DNA of 64,000 nucleotides from Zoogloea sp041914405 (lineage in GTDB: Bacteria > Pseudomonadota > Gammaproteobacteria > Burkholderiales > Rhodocyclaceae): the NCBI RefSeq assembly GCF_041914405.1, contig NZ_JAYSDK010000010.1, positions 1 through 64,000 of the forward strand, read 5' to 3'. Positions 43,832-52,506 of the stretch are shown in pieces; position 1 is the stretch's first letter; the number at the start of each line of letters is the position of its first letter. A model generated the notes under the pieces. It was not told the origin of the DNA. It was given only the letters and a program-made list of their open reading frames with translations, and ran no database searches. The position numbers and the translations under genes are program-made.

Positions 43832-44058
43832 GGAGTGTCTCGCGAGGAATGGCGGGTTTTCGACAGATGCCGGACGAATGTGTCGTGGGCATACCAAAAA
43901 ACCTGCCACGACAGGATCGTGCAGGTACTTTGGAAGACTTGCCGGAGCTTGAAGCAAGAAGAGGACCCACTGGTCCACGCCCAGAGCAGTCCGCTTGCTC
44001 TGCGGCTTACAGCGATCACCGCCCCACTGCGGGGGCGGCGTCGCGAACATGCAGGTGC

Positions 44059-44391
44059 TTAGTCGCTACCGATCGGGCCGAGCTGCTTGCGGAGTTTGTC
44101 CCACATGGACGGTGACGGCGGGGCGGAAGTCATCCCCATCTGCTCCTTGTCCATGTCGGTACGCACCGGCCCCTGCGCCCCGTACCACTCCTGAGTGCCA
44201 TAGGACGGCGAGTCCATCCCCATGCCCTTGCCCGCGTCCGGACTATGCATGGTCCCCATCGAGCGGCTGTCGGTGAGTTCCTTGAGACTGTCATTGAGGT
44301 CGGCTGCCAGGGCGGTGGCCAGCGGAATCAGGCTCAGGACGCTTCCCGTCAGAAGGCCGGCACCGATCTTCATCCAACGACTCGATTTCAT
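44059..44391 (-). CDS. Small exported Met-rich protein of unknown function
   Basis: 110 residues. A signal peptide (MKIGAGLLTGSVLSLIPLATALA, cleavage near AAD) is followed by a short mature domain rich in Met, Gly, Ser and Asp (SMGTMHSPDAGKGMGMDSP, DKEQMGMTS). GAGGG lies 5 bases before ATG 44391; an upstream extension to 44499 does not look coding. Met-rich exported peptides sometimes bind copper, but there is no copper gene nearby and no clear MxxM pattern, so function is open. Confidence 0.55.
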   Translation of the reverse strand: MKSSRWMKIGAGLLTGSVLSLIPLATALAADLNDSLKELTDSRSMGTMHSPDAGKGMGMDSPSYGTQEWYGAQGPVRTDMDKEQMGMTSAPPSPSMWDKLRKQLGPIGSD

Positions 44392-44537
44392 TTTGCCCTC
44401 CGTGTGTGGTGATCCTCCCCGCAAAACAAGGCAAGCAAGTGAACGGTGCGCTACCGCTCCGGGGTCTGGGCCCGCGGGCGGTGGTCTGCACACCTCCATA
44501 TTAGTCGACGAAAACAGTCGGAAAAGAACCCATTCCG

Positions 44538-45488
44538 CTAGCGTGGGGCTTCCGGAGCGAGGGCATCCTTCAGCTCCAGCATGGCCAGCACATCACCCAC
44601 CAGCGCGCGATGCGCCTCCGGCGCATTCCGGTACCAGTGGGTCAGATAGGCGCGCAGGCTGCTGCGCGCATCGGCCGGATCGAGATTCAGGTAGGCCAGG
44701 GCCTGCCAGTTCTCGGGATTGCCGTCGAACAAAGGCAGCAGCAGGTTGGCCAACACCTCATTCTTGTCGCGCAGATAGGGGTTGTTGCGCAGCGCATCCT
44801 CGTTGTCCCGCAGCCAGCCCGCCAGCGGCGCATCGTGCGGCAACTGGCGGTGCCCTTCGGAAATCAGCAGGTCGAAGAAACGCCGCAAAGGGGCCGCTTC
44901 GCCAACCCATTCAGGCCCCGGCGGCGCACTCTCCCAGCGCTGGGCGAGGCGCTTGAGGGTAAACAGGGAAGCCGTCTCGCACAGGGTTTCCTCGAACCAC
45001 TGGTTGTAGCGGGTCGGCGCTGCGCCGGGCGCCACGTTCTCGTCGTAGTTGGACAGCACATGGCACAGCTCATGGGCAAACTCGTAGGCGTACAGGTGCC
45101 AGTTGTCACCACGGGCATGCAGGCGAATCCGGTACTCGCCCTGCTGCCCGCGACCGTACAGCGCCACCGGCGGCCCGTCCGTATGGGTGACGACGATGGG
45201 CACCGCGAGCCGCTCGGGCAGGTTCACCAGCAACGCGTCGGCAACCTCCTTGAGTACGGTCTCGATGGCCTCCTTGCGGGCACTGCCCCAGCCGCCCCCC
45301 TGCACCTGGATGTCGAGGGCCGGCTTGCGCTGCCCGGCCGCCTTCTTGAGCACCGGCGCGTCCGCCCCACTGCCGGCATGGGCCAGCGAGCACAGGATGG
45401 ATGCCATGACGAAGGGCACGCGCATGCCACGCCGCAGCCAGGCCTCCGGCACCTCCGGACGAAACCGCGTGCGCTTCTTCTTGTCCAT
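44538..45488 (-). CDS. Exported metallopeptidase-like protein (HELCH gluzincin signature)
   Basis: About 316 residues. A basic N-terminus and hydrophobic segment RVPFVMASILCSLAHAGSGA suggest export. The zinc-binding motif HELCH is at residues 139-143 in YEFAHELCHVLSNYDEN, and a downstream WFEETLCETAS (about 164-174) provides the glutamate ligand, the arrangement of gluzincin-type (peptidase MA-like) proteins. Substrate unknown. ATG 45488 or 45425 are both possible. It is divergent from the DUF2167/site-2 protease pair across 120 bases. Confidence 0.75.
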   Translation of the reverse strand: MDKKKRTRFRPEVPEAWLRRGMRVPFVMASILCSLAHAGSGADAPVLKKAAGQRKPALDIQVQGGGWGSARKEAIETVLKEVADALLVNLPERLAVPIVVTHTDGPPVALYGRGQQGEYRIRLHARGDNWHLYAYEFAHELCHVLSNYDENVAPGAAPTRYNQWFEETLCETASLFTLKRLAQRWESAPPGPEWVGEAAPLRRFFDLLISEGHRQLPHDAPLAGWLRDNEDALRNNPYLRDKNEVLANLLLPLFDGNPENWQALAYLNLDPADARSSLRAYLTHWYRNAPEAHRALVGDVLAMLELKDALAPEAPR

Positions 45489-45608
45489 GACACACCCCGC
45501 GTCAAACAAGGGCCGCGCCGGCAGCCCGTGCTTTCAGGATAGATCGGCACCCGGGGTTCCGCGCTATCATCAGCGCCCGCCGATGCAAACAACATTCCAC
45601 CTGCTGTG

Positions 45609-46499
45609 ATGAAGAACCCGCTCCGCCGCTACCTGGCGATCCTGGCCCTGTGCCTGCCCTGCCTTGTATCCCATGCCGCCGATGCGCCAGCCAGCGACGG
45701 CCGCGCCCACTTCGAGGCGGCGGCACAGACCGCCATGGCCGCCGTCCAGCCCGGCCCGCGGGACATCCCGCTGGGCGAGCAGGGCAAGCTGCACCTGCCG
45801 GCCGGTTACGGCTTCATCCCGCAGGCCGAGGCGTCGGCGCTGCTGGCCGCCCAGGGCAATCACACCGGCCCCGGCTTCCATGGCCTGATCGTCAGCGACA
45901 GGCTGGAAGGCTTCCTGGCCCTCGAGTACGAAGCGGCCGGCTATGTGAAGGACGAAGATGCCAAGGAGTGGGATGCCGCCAAGCTGCTCGACAACCTGAA
46001 GGAAGGCACCGAATCCGCCAACGAGGAACGCCGCAAGCTTGGCATTCCAGAGTTCAGCGTGGTCGGCTGGGTGGAGGCGCCCAACTACGACGCCGCCACC
46101 CACCGCCTGGTGTGGTCCGTGATCACCCGCCGGAAGGACGCCCCAGCCGGCGGGGATGGGGTGAACTACAACACCTACGTGCTCGGGCGGGAGGGCTATT
46201 TCTCGATGAACCTGATCACCGGCCTGGCCCACATCGACCAGGAGAAACCCGCCGCCCGCGAGTTGCTGGCCGCCCTCGAGTTCAACGACGGCAAGCGCTA
46301 CGCCGACTTCAACTCATCCACCGACAAGGTCGCCGAGTACGGCCTGGCTGCGCTGGTCGGCGGCATCGCCGCCAAGAAGCTGGGGCTGCTGGCGTCCCTT
46401 GGCCTCTTCCTGGCCAAGTTCTGGAAGGCCGGCGCGCTGGCCGTCGTCGGCCTCGGTGCGGGAGTGCGCAAGCTGCTCGGCAAGAAGGACGGCGCATGA
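45609..46499 (+). CDS. DUF2167-family membrane-anchored exported protein
   Basis: 296 residues. Signal peptide ending at VSHAADAP, a periplasmic DUF2167 domain (GEQGKLHLPAGYGFIPQAEA, GHTGPGFHGLIV-like segment, GWVEAPNYDAATHRLVWSVITRR, NYNTYVLGREGYFSMNLITG), and a C-terminal hydrophobic hairpin (about residues 245-285) before a basic tail GKKDGA. Function unknown; the family often sits with membrane proteases. Its stop overlaps the start of the site-2 protease gene (ATGA), so the two are translationally coupled and likely functionally linked. Confidence 0.88.
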   Translation: MKNPLRRYLAILALCLPCLVSHAADAPASDGRAHFEAAAQTAMAAVQPGPRDIPLGEQGKLHLPAGYGFIPQAEASALLAAQGNHTGPGFHGLIVSDRLEGFLALEYEAAGYVKDEDAKEWDAAKLLDNLKEGTESANEERRKLGIPEFSVVGWVEAPNYDAATHRLVWSVITRRKDAPAGGDGVNYNTYVLGREGYFSMNLITGLAHIDQEKPAARELLAALEFNDGKRYADFNSSTDKVAEYGLAALVGGIAAKKLGLLASLGLFLAKFWKAGALAVVGLGAGVRKLLGKKDGA

Positions 46500-47215
46500 T
46501 CAAGCTGCTCCTGCTCCTCCTCAGTGGCGCCAAGTTCGGCAAGCTGCTCACCACGGGCGGCACCATGCTGATCTCGCTCGGTGTCTATGCGCTGATCTGG
46601 GGCTGGCGCTACGCCGCCGGCTTCATCGTGCTGCTGTTCTGCCACGAGATAGGCCATTACATCGCCGCCCGCCAGCGCGGCCTGAACGTCGGCGCACCGA
46701 CCTTCATCCCCTTCGTCGGCGCCTGGATCAACCTCAAGGAGCAGCCGATGAACGCCGAAACCGAAGCCTACGTGGCGATGGCCGGCCCGCTAGCCGGTAC
46801 CCTCGCTGCACTGGCCTGTTATTTCCTGGCCCGCTCGGAGGACAGCACACTGTTGCTGGCGATCAGCTATTCCGGCTTCTTCCTGAACCTGTTCAACCTG
46901 ATCCCGGTGCCGCCGCTGGACGGCGGCCGCATGACCGGCGTGGTGTCGCGCAAGTTCTGGATGCTCGGCGCGCCGGCGCTGGTCGGCCTGTTCCTATGGC
47001 GCCCGAGCCCGATGCTGATCCTCATCGCGTTCCTTGCCGCCCCTCACGTGTGGAAGGCCTTCCGCGGGGAAGGCGGCGAGGCGCCTGGCTACTACGACAC
47101 CCCACCGGCCAAGCGCTTCGAATACGCCCTGCTGTACCTGGGCCTGCTGGCCTACCTGGCGGTGATGACCTACGACGTACATGAGATGCTGGGCGGCCTG
47201 CGCGCCCAGCTCTGA
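46496..47215 (+). CDS. Site-2 protease family membrane metalloprotease
   Basis: 239 residues with about six hydrophobic segments. The catalytic HEIGH is at residues 50-54 inside a membrane helix, and the third ligand lies in NLIPVPPLDGGR (D142), the signature of M50/S2P proteases. A family-typical GPLAG loop (AMAGPLAGTLAAL) is present. It is a short form without PDZ domain, similar to SpoIVFB/rhomboid-like housekeeping S2Ps. Intramembrane cleavage of a membrane-bound substrate is expected; the coupled DUF2167 protein, which ends in a hydrophobic hairpin, is a candidate substrate or regulator (inference). Confidence 0.92.
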   Translation: MIKLLLLLLSGAKFGKLLTTGGTMLISLGVYALIWGWRYAAGFIVLLFCHEIGHYIAARQRGLNVGAPTFIPFVGAWINLKEQPMNAETEAYVAMAGPLAGTLAALACYFLARSEDSTLLLAISYSGFFLNLFNLIPVPPLDGGRMTGVVSRKFWMLGAPALVGLFLWRPSPMLILIAFLAAPHVWKAFRGEGGEAPGYYDTPPAKRFEYALLYLGLLAYLAVMTYDVHEMLGGLRAQL

Positions 47216-47224
47216 ACGCCGGCC

Positions 47225-48574
47225 TCAAGCCGTCGGCTTCGCACGGGCGCGCAGGGCCTGCTCGATGTCGTCGGCCCAGGCCGGCGCATCGCCGGCCGCA
47301 ACCCGCGCAGTACGAATCAGGGCCAGGTTGCGGGCGGTGCTTTCCGGCTCCCAGTTCTCGCGCACCGCAGCCAGCGCGTTGGCAGTCGCGTCCAGTGCGG
47401 CGGCCTCGTCGCGGGCCAGCACGGCCAGCTCGATCAGCGTGGCGAAATCCCAGTAATCCGGCGTACCCCTGGCAATGCGCCGCTTCACCGCGTAGGTGAC
47501 AACCGGCAGCAGTTCGATGCGCCGCGGGTCCGGCGGGCTGGCCAGCTCCATCAGGGTCACCGCATTGATGCCAGGATAGGCGTCGCGCCAGTCGGCCTCG
47601 AAGCCCTGCAGATAAGTGTCGATGGCCTTGCGCAGCCAGCCGCGGGCGGCCAAGGCGTTACCGGCCTTCGTCTCGGCCTCCCAACGGTCCTTGTAAACAC
47701 GGCCGAGCAGGCCATTGGTCTCGCTGCTCGGGCCACGGCTGGCAATGAGTTCCAGCAGGACAGCCTCGGCCTCGTCCCGACGGCCCAGGCGGTTGAGGGC
47801 GAAGCCGTACTGCTCCTGCACCAGCGTGCTGCGGGCCAAGGGCTTGGACATGCCCGCCACCAGGTCCACCATGCCCTGCCAGTCGCTCACCGCCCGGTAG
47901 GACAGCAGCAGGTCCACCAGCACGCCGGCCTCGGCGGCAGACAAATCGCCGAGACCCAGTGCCGCCGCCCGCACCGCATCCTGGCCGGCCTTCCGTGCCA
48001 CCGCCAACTTGTTGCGGGCATCCAGCGCATAGCGGGCCTGGTCGCGGAACACGTCGGTCTTCAGGCGGGCGATGTCCGGAGCCACGTAGCCTTCCAGCAA
48101 CTGGAACACCGGACTGTCGCGGGGCGGCTCGTCGCGGGCGCGCCGCGCCTCGTCGAGAGAAGCCGTCAGCGCCGTGGCGGCGGCGACCGGATCGGCCGGC
48201 ACGCCGCCCGCATCCATGGCGTAGCGAATCGTGCGCAACGGCGCCACATCGAAGGGCAAGGCACCCGTGTCGCCGAACAGCATCACCGTCGTCGCCGGCC
48301 GCACACCATGGCGCAGGCCCAGTTCATAAAAGACATTGGGGTTGGCACCGGTCAGGTCGGCCACCGCGAAATCGCACAGGATCAGGCGCTCGTACATCGG
48401 CTTGTGGATCAGCCCGCCAACGGCCTCTTCGTCGGCCCGCAACGGCTCCATGCCGGCCGCCGCGATGCCCGGCTGGATCAGGCGCCCATAGATCGCATCG
48501 AAATCCACCACCTGCCCGGAGGCCAGGGTCTTCTTGCCAAAGGGCATCAGGACGAAACACAGCGGACGGGTCAT
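47225..48574 (-). CDS. TIR/deoxyribosyltransferase-like domain fused to TPR (MAP3K TRAFs-binding-like) protein
   Basis: About 449 residues. The N-terminal 130 residues have a Rossmann-like nucleotide-hydrolase look: CFVLMPFG at the first strand, a helix with GLIHKPMYERLILCDFAVADLT and NPNVFYELGLRHG, a pattern shared by TIR-like and nucleoside 2-deoxyribosyltransferase-like domains. The rest is alpha-helical with TPR-like repeats (AGNALAARGWLRKAIDTYLQGFEADWRDAYPGINAVTL) matching the TRAFs-binding domain of ASK-type kinases. Similar domain pairs occur in bacterial signalling/immune proteins. No partner effector is adjacent. ATG 48574 has GGAGG five bases upstream. Confidence 0.8.
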   Translation of the reverse strand: MTRPLCFVLMPFGKKTLASGQVVDFDAIYGRLIQPGIAAAGMEPLRADEEAVGGLIHKPMYERLILCDFAVADLTGANPNVFYELGLRHGVRPATTVMLFGDTGALPFDVAPLRTIRYAMDAGGVPADPVAAATALTASLDEARRARDEPPRDSPVFQLLEGYVAPDIARLKTDVFRDQARYALDARNKLAVARKAGQDAVRAAALGLGDLSAAEAGVLVDLLLSYRAVSDWQGMVDLVAGMSKPLARSTLVQEQYGFALNRLGRRDEAEAVLLELIASRGPSSETNGLLGRVYKDRWEAETKAGNALAARGWLRKAIDTYLQGFEADWRDAYPGINAVTLMELASPPDPRRIELLPVVTYAVKRRIARGTPDYWDFATLIELAVLARDEAAALDATANALAAVRENWEPESTARNLALIRTARVAAGDAPAWADDIEQALRARAKPTA

Positions 48575-48577
48575 CAC

Positions 48578-48901
48578 GGCCTCCGGTCGGAATCATCCTT
48601 CAGCGTAGGCGAAATCGGGCGGCATGAGATTGCCTCCTGAACCATGCCCTCCGGATCGCGGAGTGCATGCACCCGATGGCCGGCAGGAGCCATCGCGCAT
48701 CCGGGTGCTGCACGCACGCTCAAGAAGGCGATCCCCCTGGCAGCTACGGTGCTCCTCGTAGACGGAGCAAGGAACATTCTGTCGAAATAAAACTTATCCA
48801 CTTAGAATTTATTTGATTTTCATAAAAAAATTACTTAAATAGGCAATGAAATGAATAAAGCATAGAACTTTTCCATCGCTTTTTCACTACCGAGGTTCCT
48901 C
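48578..48901. other. AT-rich promoter region ahead of the PEP-CTERM-like gene
   Basis: About 324 bases without a gene. The part 48780-48885 is strongly AT-rich (runs such as CATAAAAAAATTAC), in sharp contrast to the surrounding GC-rich genome. TATCCACTT/AGAATTTATT and TAAATAGG offer several weak -10-like hexamers but no clear pair. Suited to H-NS-type silencing or a foreign promoter. Confidence 0.5.
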
Positions 48902-49441
48902 ATGAGAAGTTTGTTTCGGGGGGCAGCGACAACGCTGGCCGCGCTGCTCCTGCCTCTGTCTGCCGCCAACGCAAGCATCATCGATTACACGTCGACCGCA
49001 CTGGGCGGCAACCACTGGCGTTTCGATTACACGGTCCATAACGACACCTTGGGAACACCGCTAGATGAATTCACGGTCTTTTTCGATGAAAACCTGTTCG
49101 CCAACCTGGCGGGGGCAACGGGCCCGTCCGGCTGGGATGTGCTGCTGATCCAGCCGGATACCGGCATTCCCGCAGCCGGCTATTTCGATGGCCTGGCGCT
49201 GACCGGTGGCATAGCGTTCGGCGACACCCTGGGCGGCTTTTCCGTTACGTTCGATTACCTGGGCGCGGGCACGCCCGTTGCACAACTGTTTTCCATCGTC
49301 GATCCAAACTCCTTCCTTGAACTCGACAGCGGCCTGACCAAGAGCAGCAGCGTGCCGCTACCCGGCACCCTGCCGCTGATGCTGGCTGGTATGGGAGCAA
49401 TGGCTTACTGGCAGCGCCGCCGCGATGGAGGTGCGCAATGA
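48902..49441 (+). CDS. PEP-CTERM-like sorted exported protein
   Basis: 179 residues. Signal peptide MRSLFRGAATTLAALLLPLSAANA, a beta-rich mature domain (IIDYTSTALGGNHWRFDYTVHND...DEFTVFFDENLF) similar to cohesin-like secreted proteins, and a C-terminal tail VPLPGTLPLMLAGMGAMAYWQRRR: Pro-Gly-Thr, hydrophobic helix and Arg cluster as in PEP-CTERM exosortase substrates, with P-L-P in place of the usual P-E-P. It would be processed at the inner membrane by an exosortase and released to the outside or the matrix. No exosortase gene is in the window. Its stop overlaps the next start (ATGA). Confidence 0.78.
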   Translation: MRSLFRGAATTLAALLLPLSAANASIIDYTSTALGGNHWRFDYTVHNDTLGTPLDEFTVFFDENLFANLAGATGPSGWDVLLIQPDTGIPAAGYFDGLALTGGIAFGDTLGGFSVTFDYLGAGTPVAQLFSIVDPNSFLELDSGLTKSSSVPLPGTLPLMLAGMGAMAYWQRRRDGGAQ

Positions 49442-52329
49442 AACCGTGGATCAAAGCAGTATTCAGCGCAACGGTACTGGCAGCCACGCTGGCCGGTTGC
49501 GGTGGCGACCAAGGCGCGGACGGCAGCCGTGATGCGGCACAAATGCAGTCGAGCAACGCCATGCTGAAAACAGCCGCAGTTGCCGCGCAATTCGAAGTCG
49601 TGGAGCTGGGGAAGGTGGCCGAGACGCGCATCAGCCGTACCGTCTATGAGTACACGTACCGGGTTTCGATCCGTAATAACGGCGTCTCCGGCGCGGCCAA
49701 CGTACTGGCTGAACTGCTGGCCGTACCGGCCGGTACCACCATCATCGACGGCACCGTTGCCGCGGGCAGCATTGGCGCCGGCGCCACTGCAACCCCAACG
49801 GATGTGATCGTGCTGCGCATCGACCGAACGCAGCCGTTCGACCTAGCCAGCCTGTCGTGGAAGATCACCGCCAGCGATGTTCAGCAACTGGCACCCGCGA
49901 AGCCCGCGGAAGTGGTGGTGCTGCCTCTAGCAGACATCGGGGTCCCGGACGACGTCGACAAGGTCACCGTGGCTGGAGCCGTCACCGACGTATTGCTGAA
50001 GGACGGCACCCTGCGCTTCTCGACACCGGGCGATACCGGCGCGCCGCAGCAGGCGGAGTTCACGTTGAGCGGCCCGAACGGCACCACGGTGCTGTCGCTG
50101 CCTATCCTTACCGAGCGGCCGCGGGAGCCGCTATTGCATGTGGAGCCGCGCGACGACGGCAGCGTGCCGGAAAATCCGCCCAGCCTGCAGGTTGGCGGCC
50201 TGGGACCGAACAACAGTATCGACGGCAATACGCTGAGCTTCAAGCTGGCAGGCTCGCCGTCGACCGACCTCGCAGATGACAGTGACGGCCTGGTCATCGG
50301 TGCCAAAAATACTGCGGTCAGCCTGAAGAGTTACTGGACTTACGACCCTGTCAGCACGACTTTCACGATTTCCGGCAGCAAGCTGCAGCAACTGATGGCA
50401 GCGCTCCCGGCCGGCGCGCTGACCGTGTCGCTGAACTTCGTGTCGAAGGACGGCGAATTCGCATCCTCCTATGAATTCCTCGCCATCCGCCAGGGCGCCA
50501 AGGTGGCCGGCAAACTGGTGGCACCGGGCGGAGCTCCCGTAACCACACTGGCGGGCAAGAAGATCCTCCTGCGTGGCTATAACAACCACTTGCGGCTGGT
50601 CGCACCGGTCGACGCCAACGGCCAGTTCAGCTTTGACAACGTGATTCCTGACACGTATCAGCTGACCCTGAACGACCTGGAAAACCCGAACGTGGTTTCT
50701 GCCAGCGCGATCATCCTGGCGAACACAACGACGGCGAACGTGTCACTCACATACACGCTCAACAAGACGGTCCAGAAGGCCGCAATGGCAGCCGGCCCGG
50801 CTCACAGCTTTGTCGCCAGCACGCTGACGCAGGATGGCACGGCGCCGGCCGCACGGGACGTGCCGACCGCGCGCGCCCAAAGCGGCGGCGTGTTTGCACC
50901 GACCGCCGGCGGCGCGCAGACGTTCAGCGCCACCGCGGCCGCGCAGAACGCCACCATCACCACGCCAATCTCGTATCAAGTGGCCAAGGGCACCCAGAAC
51001 GTAGGCGTGAAGATCACGGTGTACACGGCCGAATACCCGGATTACACAACGCAGCAGAGCCAGTACAACGACACCTGGTCGTATTCCGTCACCGGACTAC
51101 CGAACAAGGTGCTGTCGGCCAGCGGTTCGGTCAACCAGTCGCACTTCACGCAGGGCACGATCACCAAGACCGATTGTGTCGACGTCAGCACACAGACCAA
51201 GGAAGGGCCGATCACTATCGGCGGCGCCGTCAGCGCCACCAACATCGGCGACAGCGCCTTGGCGACGGTCACCACGGTCGAACTGACGACCGGCTGCGTC
51301 GGCCTGAGAGTTACGGCGGCCAAGTTCGTGTCGCCCAACAAGGATGCGCACCCCGTACTGCAGCCGATCAAGCTGCAAGGCAACCTGTCCGGCCCTTACC
51401 TGTCGACCCAGCTGACCGGAACGGACTCAACCCACACGCTGCCACTGGAAATCGAGTTCTCGCCGGCCGATGCCAAGATCACCGAAGTGAACATCAGCGT
51501 GTCGCCAAATGGCGGTAATCCGCAATTTGCAGCGGACAACCTGCTCAACCAGACGCATACGATGAGCAAGGGCAAGATCAAGCTCTCCGGCGTGTCGCTG
51601 CCCGCATTTGCCGGCGCAAAAACGTCTGGCAAGGTCGCTGTCACCGTGCGCATCAAAGGCACGGTAGAAGATACTGAAGTGACATCCAATCCACAGGAGG
51701 GCGGCCAGGTTTCGTTCAATAGCGATAGCGCCTTCACACCGCTATACCTGGCCAACAATGAAGCAGGCTTGGGAGCGCGTCGCTATGGTTCGCGCGATCC
51801 CGGCGGCGATTCGTGGGCAACCCAGCAGACCATCACGTGGCTGCAATCCCGCGCCTACCGCTTCGACGACATAAGTGGCATGCACGTGACGCAGACCTCC
51901 ACCGGTCGTTCCATCCTTGGCCACAGCGGCCACAGCGACGGCCAGCAGATCGACCTGCGCTATGCGGACGGCCAGGGCGGCTACAGCGACGCGCTGGGTG
52001 GCCAGGGTGACGGCGCAGCAATCCAGCAAATGTTCAACGCCGCACGTCAGGAAGTGGTGAGCAATGCGGCCAACAAACCAAAGCTGGCAGGGCTGCAGGC
52101 ATGGATTACCGCCAACCGCGCCCTGCTGGACGCGGAGGCACCGGCAGCCAGCACGCGCGTGATTTACATCGGACCGTCGTTCATCAAGCTGGCACTGGTG
52201 GATGGCAAGTTCTCGATATCGCCAAACCTGCCGATTCCTGGTGTCCCCGCCTGGACCAAACCGGCCCGTGTGCAGATCGACGCAGCGCACTTGAGCCACT
52301 GGCACCTGAGCATGACGGCAGCGCCGTAA
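49438..52329 (+). CDS. Large lipoprotein with Ig/carboxypeptidase-regulatory-like domains and C-terminal LAS-type metallopeptidase signature
   Basis: 963 residues. Lipobox LAGC at about residue 21 (ATLAGCGGDQ). The N-terminal region (about 50-150) looks Ig-like (YTYRVSIRNNGVSGAANV); about 350-440 resembles a carboxypeptidase-regulatory/CNA-B repeat (GKLVAPGGAPVTTLAGKKILL...NGQFSFDNVIPDTYQLTL). The C-terminus has GHSDGQQID (H832, D839) and a closing HLSHWHLSM (H954, H956), the two zinc-site motifs (HxxGxxxD and HxH) of LAS peptidases such as MepA/VanX. Coupled to the PEP-CTERM-like gene. The catalytic assignment is inferred from these motifs only. Confidence 0.7.
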   Translation: MKPWIKAVFSATVLAATLAGCGGDQGADGSRDAAQMQSSNAMLKTAAVAAQFEVVELGKVAETRISRTVYEYTYRVSIRNNGVSGAANVLAELLAVPAGTTIIDGTVAAGSIGAGATATPTDVIVLRIDRTQPFDLASLSWKITASDVQQLAPAKPAEVVVLPLADIGVPDDVDKVTVAGAVTDVLLKDGTLRFSTPGDTGAPQQAEFTLSGPNGTTVLSLPILTERPREPLLHVEPRDDGSVPENPPSLQVGGLGPNNSIDGNTLSFKLAGSPSTDLADDSDGLVIGAKNTAVSLKSYWTYDPVSTTFTISGSKLQQLMAALPAGALTVSLNFVSKDGEFASSYEFLAIRQGAKVAGKLVAPGGAPVTTLAGKKILLRGYNNHLRLVAPVDANGQFSFDNVIPDTYQLTLNDLENPNVVSASAIILANTTTANVSLTYTLNKTVQKAAMAAGPAHSFVASTLTQDGTAPAARDVPTARAQSGGVFAPTAGGAQTFSATAAAQNATITTPISYQVAKGTQNVGVKITVYTAEYPDYTTQQSQYNDTWSYSVTGLPNKVLSASGSVNQSHFTQGTITKTDCVDVSTQTKEGPITIGGAVSATNIGDSALATVTTVELTTGCVGLRVTAAKFVSPNKDAHPVLQPIKLQGNLSGPYLSTQLTGTDSTHTLPLEIEFSPADAKITEVNISVSPNGGNPQFAADNLLNQTHTMSKGKIKLSGVSLPAFAGAKTSGKVAVTVRIKGTVEDTEVTSNPQEGGQVSFNSDSAFTPLYLANNEAGLGARRYGSRDPGGDSWATQQTITWLQSRAYRFDDISGMHVTQTSTGRSILGHSGHSDGQQIDLRYADGQGGYSDALGGQGDGAAIQQMFNAARQEVVSNAANKPKLAGLQAWITANRALLDAEAPAASTRVIYIGPSFIKLALVDGKFSISPNLPIPGVPAWTKPARVQIDAAHLSHWHLSMTAAP

Positions 52330-52434
52330 GCGCAGCTCGCGGAGTGATGCATCCAGGCACCACTCCGCCCGACAGGACGTATTCCTGTCATCTTCCGGCA
52401 CGCCATCTCCAGCATGGAGCTATCCGTCCGGACC

Positions 52435-52470
52435 AAGGACAAACGGCGCCTCCCGGCGCCGTTTGTCCTT
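52435..52470. terminator. Bidirectional rho-independent terminator
   Basis: AAGGACAAACGGCGCC-tccc-GGCGCCGTTTGTCCTT: a perfect 16-bp stem with a 4-base loop between the convergent lipoprotein and icmF genes. The A/T-rich outer stem ends serve both directions. Confidence 0.9.
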
Positions 52471-52506
52471 GCTGTTCCCCTCTTGCGGAGGGTCTTCTTG
52501 TAAGCC

